The notes below the pieces were generated by a model that was not told where the DNA came from, did not search any database, and saw only the letters and a list, made by a program, of their open reading frames with translations. Made by a program: the position numbers and the translations under genes. 64,000 nt of DNA from Halomarinibacterium sp034670265 (lineage in GTDB: Bacteria; Bacteroidota; Bacteroidia; Flavobacteriales; Flavobacteriaceae): positions 186,001-250,000 of the forward strand of contig JAXMNU010000005.1 of the NCBI GenBank assembly GCA_034670265.1, in the 5' to 3' direction. Numbering within the stretch: the stretch's first letter is position 1; every line of letters starts with the position of its first letter. Below are positions 24,834-32,153 of this stretch, in pieces.

Positions 24834-25550
24834 ATGATAAAATTTTTCCGAAAAATCCGTAAAAACCTACTCAACGAAGGTAAAACCAGCAAGTACTTAA
24901 AATACGCCATTGGGGAAATTGTATTAGTTGTCATCGGGATTTTGATTGCTTTATCCATTAATAATTGGAACGTAGAGAAAATTGAAAAATCAAATGAATT
25001 AAAGTATTACAAGAATATAAAAAGACAATTAAATGAAGATGAAAATGCAATTAATGCAAACATTGATTACAACAATCTTTATTTAAAACAATTTAATCAA
25101 GCAATAAAGATTATAGAGCAGGATGACAGAAACATTGTAGATAGTTTGGTTAGTATTAGCGTAAATTTATTAGAATTTTCAGACTTTCACCGCCAAAGCA
25201 ATATTTACGAAACTATGGTGAATAGTGGAGAAATTAAACTTTTAAAAAATCAACAAATTATCGAAGCGCTTCAGCAATTAGAAGAGAAATATATCTTCAT
25301 TAACAAATTAGAGGACACGCATTCTCAAGCAGTAATTAAATTTGTTGTACCCAATATCATTAGTTCTTTAAAAGTATCTTCAATGAAAGCTGAAAATATT
25401 GAAAAACTATACTCTTATGAATTTCAAAACCTCTTTGTGTTAGTAGCCGATTTAATGGTAGAAAAAAATGAAGCCTATGAGAATATAGTTTTTAGAATAA
25501 ACAGTATTGACAATTTGCTTGACAATGAAATAGAGAAAATTGAAAAATAA
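24834..25550 (+). CDS. DUF6090-type membrane protein, copy 4 of 10
   Basis: 238 residues, the shortest copy and the most divergent at the N-terminus (FRKIRKNLLNEGKTSKYLK, and ALSINNWN in place of ALQINNWN). It still keeps YAIGEIVLVVIGILIAL. The domain after the helix is rich in Lys, Asn, Gln and Glu and predicted helical. The second motif is NSGEIKLLKN, and the tail helix ends NLLDNEIEKIEK. Copy 5 begins one base after its stop. Confidence 0.83.
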   Translation: MIKFFRKIRKNLLNEGKTSKYLKYAIGEIVLVVIGILIALSINNWNVEKIEKSNELKYYKNIKRQLNEDENAINANIDYNNLYLKQFNQAIKIIEQDDRNIVDSLVSISVNLLEFSDFHRQSNIYETMVNSGEIKLLKNQQIIEALQQLEEKYIFINKLEDTHSQAVIKFVVPNIISSLKVSSMKAENIEKLYSYEFQNLFVLVADLMVEKNEAYENIVFRINSIDNLLDNEIEKIEK

Positions 25551-25551
25551 C

Positions 25552-26307
25552 ATGATAAAATTCTTTCGAAAAATCCGTCAACGCTTAATTAACGAAAACC
25601 GCATTAGCAAATACTTGCTCTACGCCATAGGCGAAATTATTCTTGTAGTTATAGGAATTTTAATTGCGCTTCAGATTAATAACTGGAATGAAAACCGAAA
25701 ATCTGCAAAGCAAGAAAATCTCTATTTAAAAAGGCTGCTTTCTGAAAATAAAGAGGACATAAACACCTTCAATAGTAATATTGCTGATTTAAAAAAAGGA
25801 ATTGAAACCATAGAAAACCTTTCAAACGCCTTGAACACTAATGGAACAAGCGAACAAGAACTTATTGCTGCTGCCAATGATTTTTTTGGCTACGGAAGTA
25901 TATATCCCATTTTTACATCTTCAACCTCAACGTTCGACGATCTTTCAAGTACAGGGAATTTAAAGGATATTAAAAACTCTGAATTACGCGACCAATTGGT
26001 AAAACATTATGCAAAGCACAAACAGGTCGCAGAATGGATTAGGATTGGCACAGAGTGGGCGCTACCCAATGACGCTCCATTTACCTATAACAATAGTATT
26101 ATGAGATTTGAGCCTGCTTCAGCTTTTTTGTTTGGGGAACAAAATCAACTTGAATTGGCTAATCATCTAAGGCAGAAGAAAATAGAATACATTAACAATG
26201 CTGCAGTGCACTATTGGATTAACCAAGATGCAATTTATAAGTTAGAAATTTTGATAAATGACACCAATAAAATAATAGACTTAATAAACAAAGAATTAAA
26301 AAACTAG
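25552..26307 (+). CDS. DUF6090-type membrane protein, copy 5 of 10
   Basis: 251 residues from ATG 25552; a TTG four codons earlier lies inside copy 4 and is rejected. The N-terminus reads RLINENRISKY, like copy 6 (SLINQNRTKKY), so these two form a subgroup. The second motif is STGNLKDIKNS after the Thr/Ser-rich SSTSTFDDL, and the tail is IIDLINKELKN. Thirteen bases separate it from copy 6. Confidence 0.84.
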   Translation: MIKFFRKIRQRLINENRISKYLLYAIGEIILVVIGILIALQINNWNENRKSAKQENLYLKRLLSENKEDINTFNSNIADLKKGIETIENLSNALNTNGTSEQELIAAANDFFGYGSIYPIFTSSTSTFDDLSSTGNLKDIKNSELRDQLVKHYAKHKQVAEWIRIGTEWALPNDAPFTYNNSIMRFEPASAFLFGEQNQLELANHLRQKKIEYINNAAVHYWINQDAIYKLEILINDTNKIIDLINKELKN

Positions 26308-26320
26308 ATAAAGCTTACCT

Positions 26321-27130
26321 ATGATCAAATTCTTCCGCCATATTCGCCAATCCCTGATAAACCAGAACAGAACCAAAAAATATCTGCTCTACGCCATTGG
26401 CGAAATTATCCTGGTGGTTATAGGGATTTTAATTGCGCTACAGATTAACAATTGGAATGAGAATAAAAAAAATGATCAACAAGAACAACTTATACTAAAA
26501 CAGTTATTGGCAGAATATGAAAGTAATTTGCAGCAAATAGAAAGTAAAATTAGCCTTAGAAATGATGTTATTAAATCTTGTATTTCACTTTTAAATTATA
26601 TTCATAAACGTCCTCAAAATATCACATCAGATAGTATAGATTATCATCTTTCCCGTGCGACTATGAGACCTACCTTTGATCCTCAGTTAGGTGTAAGTAA
26701 TGAGTTGATTAATGCCGGTAAACTATATTTAATAGATAACACAACTTTACGAAACAGAATATCTTCATATTCGAGTTTTTTAAAAGAACTCAATGAAGAA
26801 GAGTTGAACATTTTTAGGTTTACTGAAGAAGAATTTTACGCTTTTTTAATTGACCAATATCAAATAGGTGGCTTTACTACTCAATTTTTATTTGATGAAG
26901 AACTAAGGTCTAGATTTACGATAGGTGAAAGTCTTAGTGATTTTTCAGAGTTAAAAAATTTAGTGCCAAAGGCTAATTTCGAAAATCTTTTAAACCACCC
27001 AAACTTCGAAGATCACATCACTCGCTTACTTGGAATGACACCCTACACTAACGAACAGTCCATTGGGGTTAGAAATAAAACCCAAGAAATAATAGATTTA
27101 ATTAATTCGGAAACAGCTAAAAACCAATGA
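26321..27130 (+). CDS. DUF6090-type membrane protein, copy 6 of 10
   Basis: 269 residues, the longest copy. The N-terminus belongs to the copy 5 subgroup and the membrane helix is the consensus. After the helix comes NENKKNDQQEQLILKQLLAE, a predicted coiled coil. The second motif is NAGKLYLIDN (Ala instead of Ser or Thr), and the tail is IIDLINSETAKNQ. Its stop overlaps the copy 7 start as ATGA, which marks the beginning of a tightly coupled 3' half of the array. Confidence 0.84.
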   Translation: MIKFFRHIRQSLINQNRTKKYLLYAIGEIILVVIGILIALQINNWNENKKNDQQEQLILKQLLAEYESNLQQIESKISLRNDVIKSCISLLNYIHKRPQNITSDSIDYHLSRATMRPTFDPQLGVSNELINAGKLYLIDNTTLRNRISSYSSFLKELNEEELNIFRFTEEEFYAFLIDQYQIGGFTTQFLFDEELRSRFTIGESLSDFSELKNLVPKANFENLLNHPNFEDHITRLLGMTPYTNEQSIGVRNKTQEIIDLINSETAKNQ

Positions 27131-27873
27131 TAAAATTTTTCCGCCATATCCGTCAACGTCTCCTTTCTGAAAATAAATTCAGCAAGTATATACTATATGC
27201 CATTGGGGAAATCATCCTTGTTGTGATTGGGATATTGATTGCACTTTATGTCAATGAATGGAACCAAAAGAGATTGTTGAAACACGAAGAGCAAAAATCT
27301 CTCAAATTCCTACATGCAGAATTTGAAGGTAATCTTCAAAAGTTCGATTATAAATATAATTTACAAAAAGTACGTAAGAACGCCATTCATAAAATATTAT
27401 TTGAAGATTTATCAGATATACAAATTTCTGACTTAGACTCACTTTACAAAATGTCATTCTATAGTTGGACATTTGTTCCCTCATTTAGCACTTATAACTC
27501 TCTAGTTTCAACAGGGAAGCTCAACCTGTTCTCTAAAGATTCTTTAAAAATTAGACTATCTGGATTTAAGGATATGGTTGTTGATTTTCAAGATGAGGAA
27601 GTTAATTTATGGCACCATTCACGCGACCATTTGATACCACATGAAATGTATAGTTCAGAAATCTTATCGGAGACAAAATTCAATTTACGGTCAAGAACAA
27701 AAGACGAAGAGATAGCTGATAAGGAACTTTATCTTGCTCAGTTTCAAGATTCGGAATATAGAAATCGCCTAACAGTAACTTTACTTTATCTCGATTTAAT
27801 ATTTAATGAAGGTGAAGCAATAAGAAATGAGATGGTTGAATTGATAGAAATGATCAATGAAGAGTTAGATTAA
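27127..27873 (+). CDS. DUF6090-type membrane protein, copy 7 of 10
   Basis: 248 residues, ATGA overlap with copy 6. The helix is followed by ALYVNEWNQ rather than ALQINNWNE. The second motif is STGKLNLFSKDS after the aromatic FYSWTFVPSFSTY, and the tail helix reads VELIEMINEELD. The domain has several His (NLWHHSRDHLIPHE) not seen in other copies. A 29-base gap precedes copy 8. Confidence 0.84.
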   Translation: MIKFFRHIRQRLLSENKFSKYILYAIGEIILVVIGILIALYVNEWNQKRLLKHEEQKSLKFLHAEFEGNLQKFDYKYNLQKVRKNAIHKILFEDLSDIQISDLDSLYKMSFYSWTFVPSFSTYNSLVSTGKLNLFSKDSLKIRLSGFKDMVVDFQDEEVNLWHHSRDHLIPHEMYSSEILSETKFNLRSRTKDEEIADKELYLAQFQDSEYRNRLTVTLLYLDLIFNEGEAIRNEMVELIEMINEELD

Positions 27874-27902
27874 CTTAAAAGATAGTACACAGATAACCCA
27901 TT

Positions 27903-28676
27903 ATGATAAAATTCTTCCGTAAAATACGCCAACGACTCCTTACTGAAAATAAATTCAGTAAATACTTGCTCTATGCCATAGGCGAAATTATCCTAGTTGT
28001 CATTGGAATTTTAATCGCTTTACAGATAAATAATTGGAATTCCAATCGTATGGATCGACTTAAAGAAAAGGAGATCCTAAGTTCTCTAAGTACAGATTTT
28101 CAAGAAACGAGGGTGAACTTGTTAGAAACCCTGCGAAAACAAAATAGGGTTGTTGACTATTGTAACAAACTGGTTAAAGAAATGCGGCGAGAGAATATGG
28201 AGATTTCCTTTGATAGTTTGGGAGAATACATGTATAGAGGTGCTTTTTCGTATTGGAGGATTGAACCCGTTAATGGAACCTACGATGCCCTAATAGGATC
28301 TGGCAACACGAACTTGATTAAAAATCAAGAACTTATCCAATTACTTGCTAAGTTTTCCGCAGAGGTGAAATTTGGTTTTGAGGATGAAACCATGGCAATA
28401 GATTTAACCAGTTCTTTAGTCGATGGCAGTAGCGCATATGCTTCAGCACTGTTCCCTAAAGTCCTACAATCGTATCTCGATTGGGAAAAACAATTTGATA
28501 GTGAGGAAGATAAAAAATTAATCATCGAAAAACACATGAATAATTACGAATTCCTTGGAACCCTAATTATGAAATACGGTTTAGAAAAAAATCGCTTAGA
28601 TTATCAAAACAAAATTTTTGATCTCTCCGAAAATATTATTGCCCAGTTAGAAACCGAATTAGCTAAAACCAAATGA
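27903..28676 (+). CDS. DUF6090-type membrane protein, copy 8 of 10
   Basis: 257 residues. The N-terminus is the consensus except T14, followed by NNWNSNRMDRLKEKEILSSL. The second motif is GSGNTNLIKNQ after YWRIEPVNGTY, and the tail is IIAQLETELAKTK. The coding strand holds the longest form of the palindrome found near codons 13-20 of most copies (TACTGAA/TTCAGTA, 27941-27960). ATGA overlap with copy 9. Confidence 0.84.
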   Translation: MIKFFRKIRQRLLTENKFSKYLLYAIGEIILVVIGILIALQINNWNSNRMDRLKEKEILSSLSTDFQETRVNLLETLRKQNRVVDYCNKLVKEMRRENMEISFDSLGEYMYRGAFSYWRIEPVNGTYDALIGSGNTNLIKNQELIQLLAKFSAEVKFGFEDETMAIDLTSSLVDGSSAYASALFPKVLQSYLDWEKQFDSEEDKKLIIEKHMNNYEFLGTLIMKYGLEKNRLDYQNKIFDLSENIIAQLETELAKTK

Positions 28677-29431
28677 TAAAATTCTTCCGTAAAATCAGAC
28701 AACGATTACTCTCTGAAAATAAATTCAGTAAATATCTACTGTACGCCATTGGCGAAATTATCCTAGTGGTCATTGGGATTCTCATTGCACTCCAAATTAA
28801 TAACTGGAATGAAGTCCGAAATGAAAAAATAGTAGAATTGGGATATATGCAAAATTTGCTTGAAGACTTACATAATGATATTGGGTTGTATGAAGATATT
28901 GAAAAAAAGAATCTTGTTATTTACAATCTTATTGATTCCATTATCCCCAATTTAAAGCACAAAGATAGAAGAGCAAATATGGATAACCTTTCTTTTTGGG
29001 TTAGGAGTGTAACCTTGGAATGGGAATTTATCCATCCGGTAACAAGGTCTTTCGAACAAATGAAATCGTCAGGACATTTAAGACTTATAAAGGACAAGGA
29101 TGTTGCCAATGCAATTTCAAACTATTACAGTTCCCTCTCTGAATTCGATGGTTATAATGAAGCTTCTATGCTATGGGCCGCCGAATACGTTAAAGCAATA
29201 GGGAAAATTTTTGACGGCGAATTAATGTTAAAAATAATGAGAGAACGCAAAAAACAACAAGCAAAACCAGGCGACCTTCTCACAGAAGAACCTATTGTTA
29301 TTAATGAACTTATCAATAGTCTACAATACTTTAACGGTGCGCTTTATCTCGGAGGAGCGGTGAGCAAACGGCAAAAAGAAAAAGCAGAAAACCTTGTAAA
29401 ATTAATTGACACCAACTATCAATTGAGATGA
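28673..29431 (+). CDS. DUF6090-type membrane protein, copy 9 of 10
   Basis: 252 residues. Its first 47 residues equal the array consensus exactly. The second motif is SSGHLRLIKDKD after EWEFIHPVTRSF. A basic stretch MRERKKQQAKPGD lies near residue 190, and the tail helix is atypical (KLIDTNYQLR). ATGA overlaps on both sides. Confidence 0.84.
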   Translation: MIKFFRKIRQRLLSENKFSKYLLYAIGEIILVVIGILIALQINNWNEVRNEKIVELGYMQNLLEDLHNDIGLYEDIEKKNLVIYNLIDSIIPNLKHKDRRANMDNLSFWVRSVTLEWEFIHPVTRSFEQMKSSGHLRLIKDKDVANAISNYYSSLSEFDGYNEASMLWAAEYVKAIGKIFDGELMLKIMRERKKQQAKPGDLLTEEPIVINELINSLQYFNGALYLGGAVSKRQKEKAENLVKLIDTNYQLR

Positions 29432-30186
29432 TTAAATTTTTTAGAAAAATCCGTCAACGTCTGTTAACTGAAAATAAGTTCAGCAAGTATATGCTGTATG
29501 CCATTGGAGAAATTATCTTGGTGGTGATTGGTATTTTAATTGCATTGCAAATCAACAATGCCAATGAAAATAGAAAACTAGACACACAGGAACAGAATTA
29601 TCTTATCGCGCTACAAGAAGAATTTAGATATAATAAGGAACAGCTTGAAAAAGTGGTGTACAAAAACAACAGATACGGAGATGCAGCACTCGAAATCTTA
29701 AAACATACTGGACCAGATACCCCTCAAATAACTGAAGAAGAATTTTCAAAATTGTTTCTAAGAATGATAAATAGCGAAGTGCAATATAGACCGAGTAATG
29801 GTGTACTTGAGGAAATTATTAGTTCGGGTAAATTGGATATTTTCAAAAATCAAGAATTAAAAAAGCATTTATCCTCCTGGAGTGGTGTATTGTATAAAGT
29901 GCGTTTTCAGGAATCTGAGCTGGGCACCATGAGAATGCAGTTAATAGACCTTAGCCAAAAAAATATCAATACAAAAAAATTGTTCCTTCAGTCTTTTGAT
30001 AACTTTATGGAAGTTACCCCTACAAAATTTACAACTTCTAATGTTAATTTATTACAATTGGAAGAATTTGAAAATCAAACAATGGCATTCTTTGCCACAT
30101 CTCGTTATTCTAACTTAAATTATTATGCAGATCTTGGAGAAAAAATAGACGCTATTCTTCAACTTATAAAATCTGAAATTCAATGA
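29428..30186 (+). CDS. DUF6090-type membrane protein, copy 10 of 10
   Basis: 252 residues, last copy. Like copy 1 it has QINNANE, with Ala in place of the consensus Trp45. The second motif is SSGKLDIFKNQE after YRPSNGVL, and the tail is AILQLIKSEIQ. Its stop overlaps the start of the cupin lipoprotein as ATGA, so the cupin protein should be made in step with it. Confidence 0.84.
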   Translation: MIKFFRKIRQRLLTENKFSKYMLYAIGEIILVVIGILIALQINNANENRKLDTQEQNYLIALQEEFRYNKEQLEKVVYKNNRYGDAALEILKHTGPDTPQITEEEFSKLFLRMINSEVQYRPSNGVLEEIISSGKLDIFKNQELKKHLSSWSGVLYKVRFQESELGTMRMQLIDLSQKNINTKKLFLQSFDNFMEVTPTKFTTSNVNLLQLEEFENQTMAFFATSRYSNLNYYADLGEKIDAILQLIKSEIQ

Positions 30187-30563
30187 TTTATCGACTTTTT
30201 AATTTTTTAAATATCTGCTGCTTTATAATACTCACGGTTAGCTGTGAAAACAAGCCCAGTCTTCCAGACCCCCTCGAAGCCGGTTGGAAGGGTGCCTCGG
30301 TGTGCGAAGTACTTCAGGAAGATAGCACTATTAGGGTATTAAAATGCACCTTTCCTCCGGGTGTAGGACACGAACGCCATGAACACGTACCACATTTTGG
30401 ATATACCCTAAAAGGGAGTACCTTTAAAATCACTGATGATTCTGGAACACGTGAAGTAAATGTTCCTACTGGATACGATTTTTATAAAGCGGAAACTTCT
30501 ATTCACGAAGTGCAAAATGTTGGCGACAGCACCGCTGTATTTTTAATCGTGGAACCAAAATAG
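30183..30563 (+). CDS. Cupin-domain lipoprotein
   Basis: 126 residues. The N-terminal hydrophobic segment ends in the lipobox LTVSC (C21), so the protein is exported and lipid-anchored. A single cupin barrel follows: motif 1 GHERHEHVPHFGYTLKG gives several His ligands, and motif 2 is STAVFLIVEP after SIHEVQN, with the final His. It could bind a metal and a small ligand; the substrate is unknown. It is translationally coupled to array copy 10. It is the third exported small-molecule-fold lipoprotein in the cluster, with the SnoaL-like and RidA-like ones. Confidence 0.83.
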   Translation: MIYRLFNFLNICCFIILTVSCENKPSLPDPLEAGWKGASVCEVLQEDSTIRVLKCTFPPGVGHERHEHVPHFGYTLKGSTFKITDDSGTREVNVPTGYDFYKAETSIHEVQNVGDSTAVFLIVEPK

Positions 30564-30659
30564 AAATTTTGAAGGATCAAACAATTTTATCAGTTAACAG
30601 CCTAATTTTCAGTTAATAAAAATTTTTTATTCTTTTTAATTTTTGAATCACTATTTTGT

Positions 30660-30667
30660 TACATTTG
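30660..30667 (+). promoter_or_regulatory. Candidate -7 box (TACATTTG) for the coiled-coil lipoprotein
   Basis: TACATTTG matches TAnnTTTG, 61 bases before the start at 30729, in the 165-base gap that closes the DUF6090 cluster. The long leader (30675-30728) contains no obvious ORF. Confidence 0.5.
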
Positions 30668-30728
30668 CGCGCTTGAAACAGAGCAAGACCCCTCTGTTCA
30701 AACCAAATAACAAAAAATAATTTTAAAA

Positions 30729-31235
30729 ATGAAAAAAATAATTTTAGCTCTTGCCTCTGTAGCTGTTTTAGCTATCTCATGTGACAACAAATCCAAAGAA
30801 TTGGATGAAAAATTCACAAAATTAATTAGCCAAACCGACAGCTTACAAACTGTTTCATCTGAGTTTCAAGCTACTCATGACAAAATCGTGACAATGCACA
30901 ATTCCATGAAAGAAAAGATGAATACCATGAACCCCATAGACTCTACTTTAATGGCAACTATGGCAGAACACGAAGTAGTTTTCGCTAGTCAAACTGCGGT
31001 ATTAGAAGGACAAAAGAACATGATGGCTGGTTATAGCGAGGTTGCATCTAAATTTGCTACGCTAACAGCAGAAGAGAAGGAAGCGCAAATCAATGCCATA
31101 ATTGAGAACAATGCCAAAATAATCCAAGAAAATGAAAACCTAAAAAGTGGTTACGAAAAAATGATGATGATGCACGAGGAATTAATGGCAAAATTGAACG
31201 ATACTACTGCAGTAAATACAGACGAAAAAAAATAA
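30729..31235 (+). CDS. Coiled-coil lipoprotein, Met-rich
   Basis: 168 residues. The signal peptide is MKKIILALASVAVLA and the lipobox AISC puts the lipidated Cys at 18. The rest is predicted almost entirely helical with heptad character (KELDEKFTKLISQTDSLQTV, NAIIENNAKIIQENENLKSG) and many Met residues (HNSMKEKMNTMNPIDSTLMA, KMMMMHEELMA). I do not recognise a family. It has its own promoter and terminator, so it is monocistronic and probably well expressed. Location is periplasmic, or outer-membrane inner leaflet. Confidence 0.75.
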   Translation: MKKIILALASVAVLAISCDNKSKELDEKFTKLISQTDSLQTVSSEFQATHDKIVTMHNSMKEKMNTMNPIDSTLMATMAEHEVVFASQTAVLEGQKNMMAGYSEVASKFATLTAEEKEAQINAIIENNAKIIQENENLKSGYEKMMMMHEELMAKLNDTTAVNTDEKK

Positions 31236-31262
31236 TTAAAGCTAGTAGGCTTTATAAAAAGT

Positions 31263-31289
31263 AACCCAGGCAAGTCCTGGGTTTTTTAT
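31263..31289 (+). terminator. Rho-independent terminator of the coiled-coil lipoprotein gene
   Basis: AACCCAGG (31263-31270) pairs with CCTGGGTT (31276-31283) across a 5-base loop, followed by a T run. Confidence 0.88.
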
Positions 31290-31377
31290 TTGTATTTTTA
31301 CAATGATGAATCTTCAAAAATAGGATTGAATAATAAATAATAGCATAGATATTTTTTTTAATTATTGAACCGAAATA

Positions 31378-31914
31378 ATGGAATATCAACTTGACCAAGC
31401 CATCGAAGTTTTAGAACGCACTCCTAAGGTGATGCAGGCGTTACTTTCTGGAATTTCTAAAGAATGGAGCTCGCAAAATGAAGGTCCCGATACTTGGAGT
31501 CCGTACGATGTTGTGGGCCATTTGGTTCACGGCGAAAAAACCGATTGGATGCCGCGTTTAGAAATTGTGTTAGGCACTTCGGAAAGAACCACCTTTGAAC
31601 CCTACGACCGCTTTGCACAGTTTGAAATGAGTAAAGGGAAAAGCCTAGCTACCCTACTTTCAGAATTTGAAACCCTTCGGAAAGAAAATCTCAACACACT
31701 TCGCTCCAAAAATCTTTCAGAAAAAGATTTAACTCGAACAGCAATTCATCCTTCCTTAGGAACCATTACGTTAAAAAATATGTTAGCAGCTTGGGTGGTG
31801 CACGATTTGGGGCATATTGCACAAGTCTCCAGAGTGATGGCAAAACAATATAAAGATGAAATAGGTCCTTGGACAAAATATTTAACTATTGTAAAACACA
31901 CTCCCAAAGAATGA
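31378..31914 (+). CDS. DinB-family metalloenzyme-like protein
   Basis: 178 residues, four-helix bundle of the DinB/YfiT family. The metal triad is visible as the His in YDVVGHLVHGE (about 48) and the two His in WVVHDLGHIAQ (about 142 and 146). Members include bacillithiol-type S-transferases and maleylpyruvate isomerase-like enzymes; the actual substrate is unknown. The ATGA overlap with the DUF2892 gene suggests one transcript. Confidence 0.85.
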   Translation: MEYQLDQAIEVLERTPKVMQALLSGISKEWSSQNEGPDTWSPYDVVGHLVHGEKTDWMPRLEIVLGTSERTTFEPYDRFAQFEMSKGKSLATLLSEFETLRKENLNTLRSKNLSEKDLTRTAIHPSLGTITLKNMLAAWVVHDLGHIAQVSRVMAKQYKDEIGPWTKYLTIVKHTPKE

Positions 31915-32123
31915 AACTACCAAAAAACATGGGAAGCATCGATCGCACCCTCCGATTTATTATTGCGATCATAGCAATAACACTCTATTTCACGGGAACT
32001 GTAACTGGATTTTGGGGCATTGTCCTGTTATTATTTGCCGTTGCCACTACATTTACTGGAATAAGTGGATTTTGTCCTTTATATCCTATTTTTGGGTGGA
32101 ATACGTGTGGAATGAACAAATAA
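31911..32123 (+). CDS. DUF2892 (YgaP-type membrane domain) protein
   Basis: 70 residues from ATG 31911. The pattern NMGSIDRTLRFIIAIIAI, a second helix around WGIVLLLFAVATTFTGISG, and FCPLYPIFGWNTCG with two Cys is the DUF2892 domain. This domain also forms the membrane part of YgaP-type rhodaneses and often occurs alone near sulfur-handling genes. The longer frame starting at 31869 lies inside dinB and is rejected. It ends 30 bases from the convergent AraC gene. Confidence 0.85.
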   Translation: MKLPKNMGSIDRTLRFIIAIIAITLYFTGTVTGFWGIVLLLFAVATTFTGISGFCPLYPIFGWNTCGMNK

Positions 32124-32153
32124 TCTTACCGTTTTGCCAAATAAAAGTATTAC

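Noticed and set aside
20988..30186. Array considered as CRISPR, insertion sequence or prophage
   Set aside because: The repeats are coding starts of whole paralogous genes at about 0.75-1 kb intervals; no short regular repeats, transposase, integrase or flanking direct repeats were seen.
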